DNA of 64,000 nt from JABDBE01 sp049585795 (lineage in GTDB: Bacteria > Acidobacteriota > Terriglobia > Terriglobales > Acidobacteriaceae). Position 1 is the first letter of the stretch. Each line of letters begins with the position of its first letter. Positions 14,976 to 23,518 of this stretch are shown one piece after another. The translations under genes and the position numbers were made by a program. The stretch covers positions 59,805 to 123,804 of the forward strand of contig JBAVAQ010000020.1 in NCBI GenBank assembly GCA_049585795.1. Direction: 5' to 3'. Below the pieces are notes generated by a model. That model did no database searches. It saw only the letters and a program-made list of their open reading frames with translations, and was not told the DNA's origin.

Positions 14976-15566
14976 CTATAGTGGCTCGTAATATCGTTCA
15001 CCGGCGCAGGCGCGGCAGAGTAATTTTCCATCACGGCGCACCTCACGGCGAAAATTAATTCCTTCGCCGCAGACTTCGCACACAATACGTTCGCCCTTGT
15101 ATCCGGGGAATTCTTCCGGAGGCAGGTCGACTTTCACCCATTCCGTGGTGAATAGATCGTCCTCGGACATTTCCCGATAAGCCAGCATCTGCTGGCTATT
15201 TTTATTTGCGAGTTCAGGATGCATCTGCCGCGCCAGGGCTTTCGATGATTCCTTAGCCGCAATGCGCACGCCTCTGCCAGCGTTCACGTCGACGAAGGTG
15301 GCAGCCATTTTGCCCCAGTCGCGGAACTTCAAGGCGCGTTTTCCTAGACGGCAGCCGGTGACGACGGCAACCGCATCCGTCGCGCAACGGTCGATTTCCA
15401 CAAAAGTGACGAGGCGTTTGCGATCGCTTCCGCGAGGGTCATCAATACCGAGCTTCGCCAGGCCGAGCATGGCCAGGCGAACCCCTAGTACTTGTCCGGC
15501 GCAGAGATGACCATGCGCCGCTTCAGCCTCGTGCAGATATTCGTCCAGAGATTTCATTTCAACCAT
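14976..15566 (-). CDS. FmdE-family protein with C-terminal zinc ribbon
   Basis: Contains the FmdE core (AAHGHLCAGQVLGVRLAMLG and EIDRCATDAVAVVTGCRLGKR) with the conserved His/Cys residues, a helical middle, and a C-terminal CEVCGEGI ... CRACAGERY zinc ribbon. Archaeal FmdE is associated with formylmethanofuran dehydrogenase; bacterial members are stand-alone and poorly understood, possibly metal-handling. The start is uncertain: ATG 15566 (196 residues) or 15557; the frame is open up to 15641 but the extension is unlike the family. Confidence 0.8.
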   Translation of the reverse strand: MVEMKSLDEYLHEAEAAHGHLCAGQVLGVRLAMLGLAKLGIDDPRGSDRKRLVTFVEIDRCATDAVAVVTGCRLGKRALKFRDWGKMAATFVDVNAGRGVRIAAKESSKALARQMHPELANKNSQQMLAYREMSEDDLFTTEWVKVDLPPEEFPGYKGERIVCEVCGEGINFRREVRRDGKLLCRACAGERYYEPL

Positions 15567-15664
15567 TAGTTGCCCGGTTGCCGGCTGCACCGATTGTAGC
15601 CCGCGAACCAGGCGAAAGTCAGAAGTCGCCACCAGTATCAACCAATTTAAGGAGAAGTTTCATC

Positions 15665-16264
15665 ATGAGGTCAATTTCGAAGTCGAGAATGGTTCTCGCA
15701 ATTCTGCTGTCACTTTCGCTGATGGCCACTGGCTGCAGCGCACAATGGATCAGCGTCGCACTCGCCGATCTGCCAGCCTTAACCCAGATGGCGCTGAACA
15801 TCGGCACCATCCTTACCACGCTGGAAGCTGGCCAGCAGATCAACTCGACCGAGGCCGCCGCCGTTCAGAGTATTTCGGCCCAGGCCAGCAAGGATTTGAA
15901 TCTGCTGGCAACGCTTTATAACGAATACAAAGCAAACCCGAGCGTGAGCACCCTGCAGAAAATCCAGGGAGTGATAGCAGACATCAACCAGAGCCTGCCC
16001 GTCCTTTTGCAGGCGGCGCACCTCAGCGATCCAGTCCTATCAGCCCGGGTCGCAGCAGGAGTCAATTTGATACTGACGACGGTCGCCAGTTTCGCTTCAC
16101 TGATGCCGCAAACCTCAACCCAGATCGCAGCTCAAAAGGTGACGAGCCCACAGGTTGCCATTCCTAAAGTGAGCGAGTTGAAGAAACAGTGGAATCAGCA
16201 AGTGTGCGGGCCAACAAGTAACCCCGCGCTGGACTTCAACGCCGCGGGCTGCAAGGTCAGATAA
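15665..16264 (+). CDS. Secreted lipoprotein of unknown function
   Basis: From the ATG at 15665 (AAGGAG upstream) the 199-residue product starts with a basic n-region (MRSISKSR), a hydrophobic stretch and lipobox LMATGC, so it should be lipidated at Cys and anchored to a membrane. The mature part is helical, with Ala/Leu/Ser/Thr-rich segments and two C-terminal cysteines (QVCGPTS, AAGCKVR) that could form a disulfide. No family recognised. Divergent from the FmdE gene by about 100 bases. Confidence 0.8.
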   Translation: MRSISKSRMVLAILLSLSLMATGCSAQWISVALADLPALTQMALNIGTILTTLEAGQQINSTEAAAVQSISAQASKDLNLLATLYNEYKANPSVSTLQKIQGVIADINQSLPVLLQAAHLSDPVLSARVAAGVNLILTTVASFASLMPQTSTQIAAQKVTSPQVAIPKVSELKKQWNQQVCGPTSNPALDFNAAGCKVR

Positions 16265-16281
16265 GTCGTCCCGCACCCAAT

Positions 16282-16321
16282 GCCTCTACTTGACTTGACA
16301 TCATGATGTCCGGGTAGAGGC
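16282..16321. terminator. Hairpin between convergent lipoprotein gene and cysS
   Basis: Arms GCCTCTAC / GTAGAGGC (16282-16289 and 16314-16321) with a 24-base loop containing a smaller palindrome (ACATCATGATGT). Located between two convergent stops, and followed on the plus side by a T-rich stretch; probably a bidirectional terminator. Confidence 0.55.
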
Positions 16322-16329
16322 GCTATTTC

Positions 16330-17814
16330 TTATTTTCGTTTCCAGCGGGCGCCGTCTTTCGTAATTTCGACAATGATGCCAAGAGCGCCAAGGTCTGCAC
16401 GGATCGTGTCTGACAGTTTGAAATTACGCGAGCGGCGCGCCGCTTCCATCTCTGCGACCCTATTTTCAATGTCGCCGTCGGAAAGTTGCTGCGCGCCAAC
16501 GGTTTCGAGCAGCCCTGCGCTAATCTGGTTCTCGCGCCCTTCTGATTTCGCCCACGCCACAATGCTGCGAATTTTCGGCCCATCGTCGTCTTTCAGCACT
16601 GCAAATAGTTCATCAAAGATCTGAAGCGCAGCCAGGAGCGGGGGAACGTCATCTTTCTTGAACTGTCCGGCATCCATCGCGGCATTGGCCTTGCGCACCA
16701 TGTCAAAGATCGCGGCCTGCGCCTGTGCGGTGTTAAGGTCGTCGTCCATGCCCGCGCGCATTCGCTCGGTGGTTTCGCGCGCCAGTTCTGCCATGCTCTC
16801 CGTTTCTCCGGCTGGAAACTGCACGGCAGTCAAACGCGATTGAAAGTTCCGCAGCCGCTCCACCGACACATCTGCCTGCTTCAGCCCGTCGAAAGTGAAG
16901 TTCAACTGATTGCGATACGGAACCGAAGCTAGCAGAAACCGGATTGACGACGGTTTATGTCCCTTGAGCACCAGGTCGCGCAGCGTGTAGAAGTTGCCCA
17001 GGCTCTTGGACATCTTCTCGCCCTCGACCAAGAGAAAGCGCACATGAAACCAGAAGTGGGCAAATGGTTTTCCCGTGAGCGATTCGGATTGTGCGATTTC
17101 ATTTTCGTGGTGAGGAAAGATCAGGTCTTCGCCGCCAGCATGCAGATCGAAGCTTGGGCCCAGTTCCTCCATTGCCATCACCGAACACTCAATGTGCCAG
17201 CCCGGCCGACCGGGGCCGATGGCGGTCTGCCAGGAAGTCTCGCCCGGTTTCGGCGCCTTCCACAGGGCAAAATCGCGGGCGCTGTCTTTTTCGTATTCGT
17301 CCACGTCCACGCGCGCTCCATCTTCCATGCCGGCAAAATCTTTCTTGGAGAGCTTCCCGTATGCCGGAAACTTCGCAATCCTGAAATAGTAGGACCCATC
17401 CTCGGTGCGGTAAGCAAATCCCTTCTTCTGCAGTTCGGCGATGAATTCCGCCATCTCGGGAATATGCTCAGTGGCTCGCACCAGGATCGGTTCCTCAATA
17501 TTCAACGCGGAAATGTCTTCGAGAAACGCCTGCTCATACTTTGCCGTGTACTGCTGGACGCTCACCCCCTCTCGCGCCGCATTGCGGATGATCTTGTCGT
17601 CCACGTCGGTGATGTTCATCACGTGGCGCACCTTGTAGCCGCTCTGGCGCAAGAAGCGATGCAGAACATCGATGGCAACGAACGTCCTGAGATTTCCGAT
17701 GTGGCCATAGTCGTAAACCGTGGGCCCGCAAGCGTACATGCGAACTTCGTTATCCGCCAGCGGACGAAATTCTTCGACCTTGCCGGAGAGTGTGTTGTAA
17801 AGACGAAGCGCCAT
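16330..17814 (-). CDS. cysS: Cysteinyl-tRNA synthetase
   Basis: A 494-residue class Ia synthetase. Zinc ligand Cys29 (YACGPTVYD), the HIGH-type motif as GHIGN around 37-41, further zinc ligands in GWHIECS and HHENE, and KMSKS in EKMSKSLGN are all visible. The C-terminal DALR and extra domain (about residues 345-494) carry the anticodon-binding part. Its own promoter lies upstream (17847-17876). It is convergent with the lipoprotein gene and upstream of no other gene on its strand. Confidence 0.96.
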   Translation of the reverse strand: MALRLYNTLSGKVEEFRPLADNEVRMYACGPTVYDYGHIGNLRTFVAIDVLHRFLRQSGYKVRHVMNITDVDDKIIRNAAREGVSVQQYTAKYEQAFLEDISALNIEEPILVRATEHIPEMAEFIAELQKKGFAYRTEDGSYYFRIAKFPAYGKLSKKDFAGMEDGARVDVDEYEKDSARDFALWKAPKPGETSWQTAIGPGRPGWHIECSVMAMEELGPSFDLHAGGEDLIFPHHENEIAQSESLTGKPFAHFWFHVRFLLVEGEKMSKSLGNFYTLRDLVLKGHKPSSIRFLLASVPYRNQLNFTFDGLKQADVSVERLRNFQSRLTAVQFPAGETESMAELARETTERMRAGMDDDLNTAQAQAAIFDMVRKANAAMDAGQFKKDDVPPLLAALQIFDELFAVLKDDDGPKIRSIVAWAKSEGRENQISAGLLETVGAQQLSDGDIENRVAEMEAARRSRNFKLSDTIRADLGALGIIVEITKDGARWKRK

Positions 17815-17846
17815 AGCGAGGACCGGAACCGAAAGCAGAACCGTTC

Positions 17847-17876
17847 ATTCTAGGGGCACAAAAGAATAAGGGTCAA
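17847..17876 (-). promoter_or_regulatory. Sigma-70 promoter of cysS
   Basis: Minus strand -35 TTGACC (17871-17876), 18-base spacer, -10 TAGAAT (17847-17852). Start expected near 17840, 26 bases before the ATG. The -10 TAGAAT is identical to those of iscR and the tRNA-Val gene. The stretch 17880-18020 upstream shows no gene. Confidence 0.75.
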
Positions 17877-18020
17877 ATCAGAAGACATTTTTTGCATGGG
17901 TGGACCACCGCTTTGATACATGAGATCGAGATTCTGGAGCGCTCGCCGTCGCGTCGAATGACACTCAGCGATGTGGGTCCCGAGTTCCTGCTGAATTTTG
18001 AGCAGGGCGGCGACTTCAAA

Positions 18021-18098
18021 TGGTAGGCCCGAATGGACTCGAACCATCGACCTCTTCCGTGTCAAGGAAGCGCTCTAACCAGACTGAGCTACGGGCCT
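18021..18098 (-). tRNA. tRNA-Val (anticodon GAC)
   Basis: Complete cloverleaf on the minus strand: acceptor AGGCCCG/CGGGCCT, D-stem GCTC/GAGC, anticodon stem CTTCC/GGAAG with loop TTGACAC giving anticodon GAC, T-arm GATGG-TTCGAGT-CCATT, discriminator A and an encoded CCA (18021-18023). Length 78. It has its own promoter upstream. Confidence 0.95.
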
Positions 18099-18122
18099 AC
18101 ACGCGAACCGCCAACGTTTTCA

Positions 18123-18151
18123 ATTCTACGGGCGGCGGGCAATTCCGGCAA
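18123..18151 (-). promoter_or_regulatory. Promoter of tRNA-Val
   Basis: Minus strand -35 TTGCCG (18146-18151), 17-base spacer, -10 TAGAAT (18123-18128), about 18 bases before the expected transcript start zone of the tRNA. Confidence 0.7.
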
Positions 18152-18227
18152 CGTTGACACAAAAGCAAAACTTCAAGACCGAGGACCGAAGTTGCAAAGC
18201 GGCCATCTCCCGGCGACAATCGCTGTA

Positions 18228-18614
18228 GTGGAAAAAGTGACCCAAAGTGACGTGGCTATACCCGCGGGCGGGAATCCATTCCGTCCTGGCATCATGGTAC
18301 TGGTTACTCTGGGCAATCCGAGGGAGAAGTTTTGGGGGGCCATCCTTTCGCTTACTGCAGAAGGGTTAAGCCTGTGCGGAGTTGAACTGGCTTCGTTCGA
18401 CGACCTCGTATCTCTGGTCAAGGATGGGGAACCGTTTTCTCCCGGCGTGGTCTTCGTCCCAATGCACCGGGTAGAGCGCATGGAACTCGATCTGCCCGAC
18501 GGCAGTATTCCCTCACTGTCGCAGCGCTTCACCAGCAAGACGGGCCTTGACCCTGCGGCGGTGCTTATCCGCCACATTGCCGTTGATTCCGCAACGCTTG
18601 GGGAGCCGAAGTGA
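18228..18614 (+). CDS. Hypothetical soluble protein, overlaps CDP-alcohol phosphatidyltransferase gene
   Basis: The core starts near NPFRPGIMVLVTLGNPREKF and continues GVELASFDDLVSLVKDGEPF and VVFVPMHRVERMELD, a small beta-rich domain of the kind seen in acidobacterial proteins of unknown role. The open frame begins at 18033 but that part crosses the tRNA; GTG 18228 is the likeliest start and ATG 18294 is an alternative. The last codons overlap the next gene (18611) by four bases (ATGA-type GTGA junction), so the two are translationally coupled. Confidence 0.65.
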   Translation: MEKVTQSDVAIPAGGNPFRPGIMVLVTLGNPREKFWGAILSLTAEGLSLCGVELASFDDLVSLVKDGEPFSPGVVFVPMHRVERMELDLPDGSIPSLSQRFTSKTGLDPAAVLIRHIAVDSATLGEPK

Positions 18615-19204
18615 AGCTGTCGCAACTTCTGACCGCTCCCAATCAGCTCACGCTGCTGCGGATGATGTTTGTGCCCTTCATCGTGATCAAGCTGGTCGAA
18701 GGGCACTATCCCTTAGCGCTGACTCTCTTTGTGCTGGCTGGCTTCAGCGACGGGCTCGACGGGCTGCTGGCCCGCACTCTCAAGCAGCAAACGGTGTTGG
18801 GACAGTATCTCGACCCCATCGCCGACAAACTGCTGCTCAGCACCATGTTTATGGTGCTCTCGATCTTACACAAGATTCCTTGGAAGTTTACTGTTCTGGT
18901 CTTCAGCCGTGACATTACCATCCTGCTCGCCAGCGCGGTGCTCTACGCTATCGCCGGGCTCCGCGACTTTCGCCCCAGTATCTTCGGGAAGGCGAACACA
19001 TTCGCCCAGGTTGCTGCCATCTTCTTTGTGTTGCTCTTCGAAACCAATAGATCGCGATGGGTTGCGATTGGCCGGCTCTCGTTTTTGCGGGCGACCTTTG
19101 CTTTCACAATTATTTCCGCAATGCACTACGTGTTCCTGGTGGGACAGCGTCTGCGAGCCGCTCACTTGGTTTCGACCGCACCGTCAACTAGCGGCCCGAT
19201 CTAA
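18611..19204 (+). CDS. CDP-alcohol phosphatidyltransferase (PgsA-like)
   Basis: A 197-residue multi-pass membrane enzyme with the complete CDP-alcohol phosphotransferase motif D-G-x2-A-R-x8-G-x3-D-x3-D, visible from SDGLDGLLART to GQYLDPIADK (residues about 47-75). Several hydrophobic helices follow. It probably makes phosphatidylglycerolphosphate or cardiolipin-type lipid at the cytoplasmic membrane; the exact alcohol acceptor cannot be decided. The start (GTG 18611) overlaps the upstream gene. Confidence 0.85.
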   Translation: MKLSQLLTAPNQLTLLRMMFVPFIVIKLVEGHYPLALTLFVLAGFSDGLDGLLARTLKQQTVLGQYLDPIADKLLLSTMFMVLSILHKIPWKFTVLVFSRDITILLASAVLYAIAGLRDFRPSIFGKANTFAQVAAIFFVLLFETNRSRWVAIGRLSFLRATFAFTIISAMHYVFLVGQRLRAAHLVSTAPSTSGPI

Positions 19205-19234
19205 TCCAAAGTTCCAATCTCCCCGAAAACGCAT

Positions 19235-20017
19235 TCACATCGCCCAAAAGTCGGCGAGGTCGATGTATTGGTTTACGGTCACCGGTTTACTAGTTGAGCC
19301 AATATCGATTTGCACTTGAAAGCCGACCGCACTCGACCATCCATTTGGCAGAGTGCCGGCCGGATACACAGCGTTGACGGGATGCACAACACCGTCCACG
19401 GTGAGGGTATCGTAATACATGCAGGGTTTGCCGCTGCATCGATCGGTGTCCCCAGTGACGCGATGAACATCCCATCGCAAATGGTGCCATTCCTTCGGCT
19501 TCAGGGCGCACTTAACCGGGGTATTCATCCAATGGCCGTGGAGCTGATCAAATACCTGCCACAAGCCGTCGACCTGATTGCACTGCGATCCCCACATAAA
19601 TTCGATTCCTGCGGACTTCGAGAAATTGAACTGATCAAATTCGAATGATCCCGCAGCGGAGGCATCAGCCGCCAGGTAGACCCAGAGACTAGTGCTAAGG
19701 GAGGTTGCGCTGTCGTCGGCCCCTGCAATGTACGTCCACAATGCATTGCTGTATTCCGGACCGCTGATTGAAACCTCCATCGAGTGGCCATCCTTCGCCG
19801 GATGCACATGGTCGATTGTGTGCGAGGTTTTGGTGGGGATTCCATTTCCTCCGGGGTTGCAGGTTGGCAGTACACAAACCGGCTTCCATCCGTTCATCGA
19901 GTCGTTAACGTTCAGCCGGGTGACGTTCGTATCATCGAACGGCACTTGTGCTGCAACCAATGTGGAAAAAAGTGCGGCCAGGCAGAACCCAGCGAGAACT
20001 CTATGCGCGGTACTCAT
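19235..20017 (-). CDS. Secreted protein of unknown function, lectin-like
   Basis: A 260-residue product with a Sec signal peptide (MSTAHRVLAGFCLAALFSTL then VAAQ cleavage). The mature protein is rich in Trp, Asp and aromatic residues with beta-type segments (SMEVSISGPEYSNALWTYI, SLWVYLAADA, IEFMWGSQCNQ), suggesting a jelly-roll (concanavalin-like) fold; it has several cysteines (VLPTCNPGG, CSGKPCMYYD). Binding or cleavage of polysaccharide is possible but not shown. ATG 20017 is preferred because CGGAG lies six bases upstream; 20023 is an alternative. Confidence 0.75.
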   Translation of the reverse strand: MSTAHRVLAGFCLAALFSTLVAAQVPFDDTNVTRLNVNDSMNGWKPVCVLPTCNPGGNGIPTKTSHTIDHVHPAKDGHSMEVSISGPEYSNALWTYIAGADDSATSLSTSLWVYLAADASAAGSFEFDQFNFSKSAGIEFMWGSQCNQVDGLWQVFDQLHGHWMNTPVKCALKPKEWHHLRWDVHRVTGDTDRCSGKPCMYYDTLTVDGVVHPVNAVYPAGTLPNGWSSAVGFQVQIDIGSTSKPVTVNQYIDLADFWAM

Positions 20018-20202
20018 GTTCATCTCCGAAGTGGCGGGAATTTGAGCGGAAACGATCCAGCCTCAAACGGCGACCAAGTTCGTCCGGCTAATCGCTTCGC
20101 CCCGGGGCAACCTACCTGAGCGGTGGGGCGTTCTCCAGATGCCAGAAGTACATAAACGTGATTGGGGTCACCGGGGAGAGTGTAAAAAGTTCTTTCGTCG
20201 CT

Positions 20203-20859
20203 CTATCGGGGCGCGGCAGCCGGCTTCGGGTCGCGGATCTTCGGGCCGGACACGAACTCGTTCCCCGCGATTATGTAGCGTAGCGGGCGCTCGGCTGCTT
20301 TGGTGATGCCGATTCGCGGTGTAGTCAGAATACGGCGGACGCGGTATGCGTCATCCGCGATGAACAGATCTGAAGATGCGCTGGTCAGGTCCTTGCCGTT
20401 ATCCCGTTCGCGCGTAATGCCAAACGCCTCGGCCAACCGGCCGGGACCGCTGCTCAACTTGCGCAAGTCGCGGGGTGAATTGATCAACACGTTTCGCAGC
20501 CGCGCCATTTCTTCAATCCCAGCCAGCGGCTCGACGGCGCGGAACAGAATCCCGCCGGCTACTCCATCCGGCAAACAGGACACATTCAGACAATAGTGAT
20601 TGCCATAGATGAAGTAAACGTAGGCGTACCCGGGAGGCCCGAACAGCACGGCATTACGCGCCGTCCGCCCGGCAAACGAGTGTGCAGCGGGGTCGTCTTC
20701 TCCCAAATACGCTTCGACTTCAACAACGCGAGCGGCCAGAAGTTGACCTGCTTCCTTCCGCACCAGCACTTTGCCGAGCAGTTCGCGGCTCACTCGGCGG
20801 GGATCGCGATTGTAGAACTCACGCGATAACGGACTTCGAAGAGACTTGGGCACGATCAA
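20203..20859 (-). CDS. mpg: 3-methyladenine DNA glycosylase (AAG/MPG family)
   Basis: A 218-residue AAG-fold base excision enzyme removing alkylated purines. Typical blocks: RELLGKVLVR, ARVVEVEAYLGEDDPAAHS (catalytic Glu), FGPPGYAYVYFIYGNHYCLN, and SGPGRLAEAFGI. Length equals the family. The frame begins with TTG 20859 (no ATG); GTG 20853 is an alternative start. Next gene upstream on the same strand is a MerR regulator 29 bases away. Confidence 0.92.
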   Translation of the reverse strand: MIVPKSLRSPLSREFYNRDPRRVSRELLGKVLVRKEAGQLLAARVVEVEAYLGEDDPAAHSFAGRTARNAVLFGPPGYAYVYFIYGNHYCLNVSCLPDGVAGGILFRAVEPLAGIEEMARLRNVLINSPRDLRKLSSGPGRLAEAFGITRERDNGKDLTSASSDLFIADDAYRVRRILTTPRIGITKAAERPLRYIIAGNEFVSGPKIRDPKPAAAPR

Positions 20860-20888
20860 AGTTCCCTGATCCGCAGCACGCCTCTCAT

Positions 20889-21299
20889 TTAGGCCCGCTT
20901 TTGCCGGGATGAGAGCAGGGCGAGAATTTCACGGAGTCCTTGCCGGATTTGCTTCAGATCAGGGGCGGCGCGTTCAGGGAAAGGCAGGGGCGCCTGTTTC
21001 TTTTCGCCCTTGTGGTCGGCGCGCAAATGCTGCCGAGCGCCAGCGATGGTGAACCCTTCCTCGTAAAGAAGTTTTTTTATGCGGAGGACGCCTTCAACGT
21101 CTTTGTGGCGATACATGCGCTGTCCGGTGCTGCCCTTAACTGGTTTGAGTTGCGGAAACTCGGTCTCCCAGAACCGCAGAACGTACGCTGGCAAACGACA
21201 AAGCTGGGCAACTTCTCCGATCCGGAAATAGAGCTTGTCCGGGATCACCACGTCGGCGGTCTTGACAGATTTCGCCGCGGCTTTGTTGCGAGCGCTCAT
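20889..21299 (-). CDS. MerR-family regulator
   Basis: A 136-residue protein from ATG 21299: winged HTH with KLYFRIGEVAQLCRLPAYVLRFWETEF and QRMYRHKDVEGVLRIKKLLYEEGFTIAGARQ, the MerR DNA-binding region, then a short Lys/Pro tail and a C-terminal helix. There is no cysteine metal-sensor loop, so it is of the HspR/MlrA-like short type. The frame extends to 21380, but the conserved protein starts near 21299. Probable operon with mpg. Confidence 0.88.
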   Translation of the reverse strand: MSARNKAAAKSVKTADVVIPDKLYFRIGEVAQLCRLPAYVLRFWETEFPQLKPVKGSTGQRMYRHKDVEGVLRIKKLLYEEGFTIAGARQHLRADHKGEKKQAPLPFPERAAPDLKQIRQGLREILALLSSRQKRA

Positions 21300-21515
21300 T
21301 GAGCTTCTTGAAGTGGCCTGCATCGCAGACTGGGCCCCACCCCTATCCGCGTTTCTAGCACGACCGGGCGTCTGGGACAACCCCTCATTTCTGGCGAACC
21401 TCTCTTCTTGGCTCCTGTCTTTTGCGGATCAGATTAAAAAACCCCCGGAGAGGTGCTTCTCTCGAGAGGCTTTTCGGATCTTTCTGTTTTACGCGAGGTA
21501 TCGTCTCGCCGACGG

Positions 21516-21557
21516 TTAGTGTTTCTTTTTCTTGGCAGCCTTTTTCTTTGCTGGCAT
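21516..21557 (-). CDS. 13-residue lysine-rich micropeptide candidate
   Basis: ATG 21557 with an excellent GGAGGAAA ribosome site eight bases upstream, encoding MPAKKKAAKKKKH then TAA. It sits in an otherwise gene-free 460-base gap (21300-21762) that also holds two small hairpins (21451-21466 GAGAG/CTCTC and 21493-21509 GCGAG/CTCGC). It could be a leader peptide, an antisense-type control element, or chance. No further gene is visible in the gap. Confidence 0.4.
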   Translation of the reverse strand: MPAKKKAAKKKKH

Positions 21558-21762
21558 GAGGTTTCCTCCGTGAACAATTTTCCCTTGAAAAGGGGGCCCA
21601 AATTCAAAATCGTTGCCCAATTGTGGTAGGCACAACGATGCTACCCCAAGATATTGAGGACTATTAGTTTCATTGTCAACAGAATTCTTCGATGCTGAGG
21701 TTCCATTTCAGCGACTGGGTGGTCGTGGTGTCGTACACTTGCAACCGTCGTTTCATTCCGCC

Positions 21763-23415
21763 ATGCGTTCCGCCACAAGACGGGATCCCATCGAACTGGA
21801 GATATTCAAGAACATCTATCACTCCATTGCGGAAGAGATGGGTGCGGCCCTCCGCCGTACCGCTTTTTCGCCCAACATCAAGGAACGCCGTGACTACTCC
21901 TGTGCAGTCTTCGACTCAGGCGGCGAAGTGATTGCGATGGGCGATCACATGCCGGTTCACCTGGGCTCGATGCCGATGTCGCTGCGCGCTGCAATCGATC
22001 ATTTCGATCTCGAACCCGGAGACATGGCGATGTTGAACGATCCCTTTCGTGGCGGAACCCATTTGCCCGACATCACGTTGGTGGCGCCGGTGCATGTGCG
22101 GTCGAGAAACTCTCGTGCGAAAGTGAAAAGCATGCGGCCCGATTTCTATGTCGCCTCACGTGCGCACCACGCGGACGTCGGTGGCGTTTATCCGGGTTCA
22201 ATGGGTCTTTGTCGCGAAATCTACCAGGAAGGATTTCGGATTCCTCCGGTGAAGATCATGCGCGCTGGGAAAATGCAGTCCGATATTCTCGCATTGCTTC
22301 TGAGCAACGTCCGCACGCCGCAGGAGCGCGAGGGCGACCTGGGCGCGCAGATCGCCGCGTGTCACACGGGAGCGCAGCGCTTAACCGAAGTCTGTAGCCG
22401 ATACGGTTTGGGTCGCGCCCAAAAAGCGGTGCGTGAGTTGCTCAATTACTCCGAAGACATGATGCGGAGATTCCTCAACCAAGTGCCGAGCGGAACCTAC
22501 AGGGCGGAAGATTTCCTGGACAATGATGGAATTAGCCAGAGACCGGTGAAGATCGCGGTGACGCTAAGGTTTCATGCGCGGGGCCGGTCTTCAGGCCGAC
22601 TCGGGACAGGTCGAACACCCGTCTCCGCCCGAGTGGTGACGGTTGACTTTACCGGCAGCGATCCGCAGGTCCAGGGTAGCGTGAATGCTGTGCAGGCAAT
22701 CACATATTCGGCTTGTTTTTATGTTTTCCGCTGTCTGCTGGCGGAAGACGTGCCGGCGACTGCCGGACTGATGCGCCCGATTGAAGTGATCGCACCCGAA
22801 GGAACCGTGGTCAACGCCCGCCCTCCGGCTGCCGTAGCTGGCGGGAATGTGGAAACCTCACAGCGCATTGTGGACGTCTTGTTGCGGGCGCTGGCGCAAG
22901 CGATCCCTGAGCGGATCCCCGCGGCAGCATCGGGAACCATGAACAATCTGACCGTTGGCGGGATTGATCCCCGAACCAACGAACCCTTTGCTTATTACGA
23001 GACTGTCGCGGGCGGCATGGGGGCGCGACCATCAAAGCCTGGGGTTTCCGGTGTACACACGCACATGACGAACTCGCTCAATACGCCCGCTGAGGCGTTG
23101 GAATATGCGTATCCGCTGCGCGTGGGGCAGTATTCACTGCGTCGCGGTAGTGGCGGTGAAGGGAAATATCGGGGCGGAGATGGAATTATTCGCGATATCG
23201 AAGTTCTCACAGAGGCCGAGGTCACGCTTTTATCCGACCGGCGCCAGCAGAGACCGTACGGGCTGGCGGGCGGTAAGGATGGCGCGCCGGGCAAAGCCAT
23301 GGTCATTCGCAACGATGGCTCTTCACAAGAGATGCCGGGCAAATTCAACGCTCGATTGCGCAAAGGCGAACGGATTCGCATTGAGACGCCGGGCGGCGGT
23401 GGATGGGGTGAGTGA
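21763..23415 (+). CDS. Hydantoinase B / oxoprolinase-type protein
   Basis: A 550-residue HyuB-family protein (ATG 21763; DPIELEIFKNIYHSIAEEMG is the family N-terminus; the frame opens earlier at TTG 21673 but without homology). HyuB works with HyuA in ATP-dependent ring opening of hydantoins or 5-oxoproline, or as the alpha subunit of acetone carboxylase-like enzymes; HyuA is not adjacent, so substrate is unknown. Blocks MGDHMPVHLGSMP, NDPFRGGTHLPDI and the C-terminal GGGGWG are typical. Around residues 275-292 an Arg/Gly-rich insert encoded by a palindromic repeat (22583-22634) interrupts the conserved strand. Confidence 0.88.
   Translation: MRSATRRDPIELEIFKNIYHSIAEEMGAALRRTAFSPNIKERRDYSCAVFDSGGEVIAMGDHMPVHLGSMPMSLRAAIDHFDLEPGDMAMLNDPFRGGTHLPDITLVAPVHVRSRNSRAKVKSMRPDFYVASRAHHADVGGVYPGSMGLCREIYQEGFRIPPVKIMRAGKMQSDILALLLSNVRTPQEREGDLGAQIAACHTGAQRLTEVCSRYGLGRAQKAVRELLNYSEDMMRRFLNQVPSGTYRAEDFLDNDGISQRPVKIAVTLRFHARGRSSGRLGTGRTPVSARVVTVDFTGSDPQVQGSVNAVQAITYSACFYVFRCLLAEDVPATAGLMRPIEVIAPEGTVVNARPPAAVAGGNVETSQRIVDVLLRALAQAIPERIPAAASGTMNNLTVGGIDPRTNEPFAYYETVAGGMGARPSKPGVSGVHTHMTNSLNTPAEALEYAYPLRVGQYSLRRGSGGEGKYRGGDGIIRDIEVLTEAEVTLLSDRRQQRPYGLAGGKDGAPGKAMVIRNDGSSQEMPGKFNARLRKGERIRIETPGGGGWGE
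22583..22634. repeat. Palindromic element inserted in frame in hyuB
   Basis: Arms ACTCGGG / CCCGAGT (22599-22605 and 22628-22634) enclose an inner imperfect ACAGGT/ACCCGT pairing; a GGCC-GGTCTTCA-GGCC hairpin precedes it. Its translation (RLGTGRTPVSA) is the kind of Thr-Pro-Val phrase produced by translated REP-like elements. Relatives are contiguous across this point, as far as I can recall the family. Confidence 0.6.
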
Positions 23416-23518
23416 GTCGCGTTTCCTAACTCAGACTGCTTGGGAAGAATCCCTGTGCTTCGAAACGAATCCAACTTAAGATCGAATTCACATCCAAATC
23501 TAAGGGGGAAGCCTGACA

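Noticed and set aside
17850..18065. 71-residue minus-strand frame upstream of cysS
   Set aside because: It runs through the 3' half of tRNA-Val and has no ribosome site or protein-like features.
18033..18227. N-terminal extension of the gene ending at 18614
   Set aside because: Crosses the tRNA gene on the opposite strand; the start of conserved-looking sequence is after 18228.
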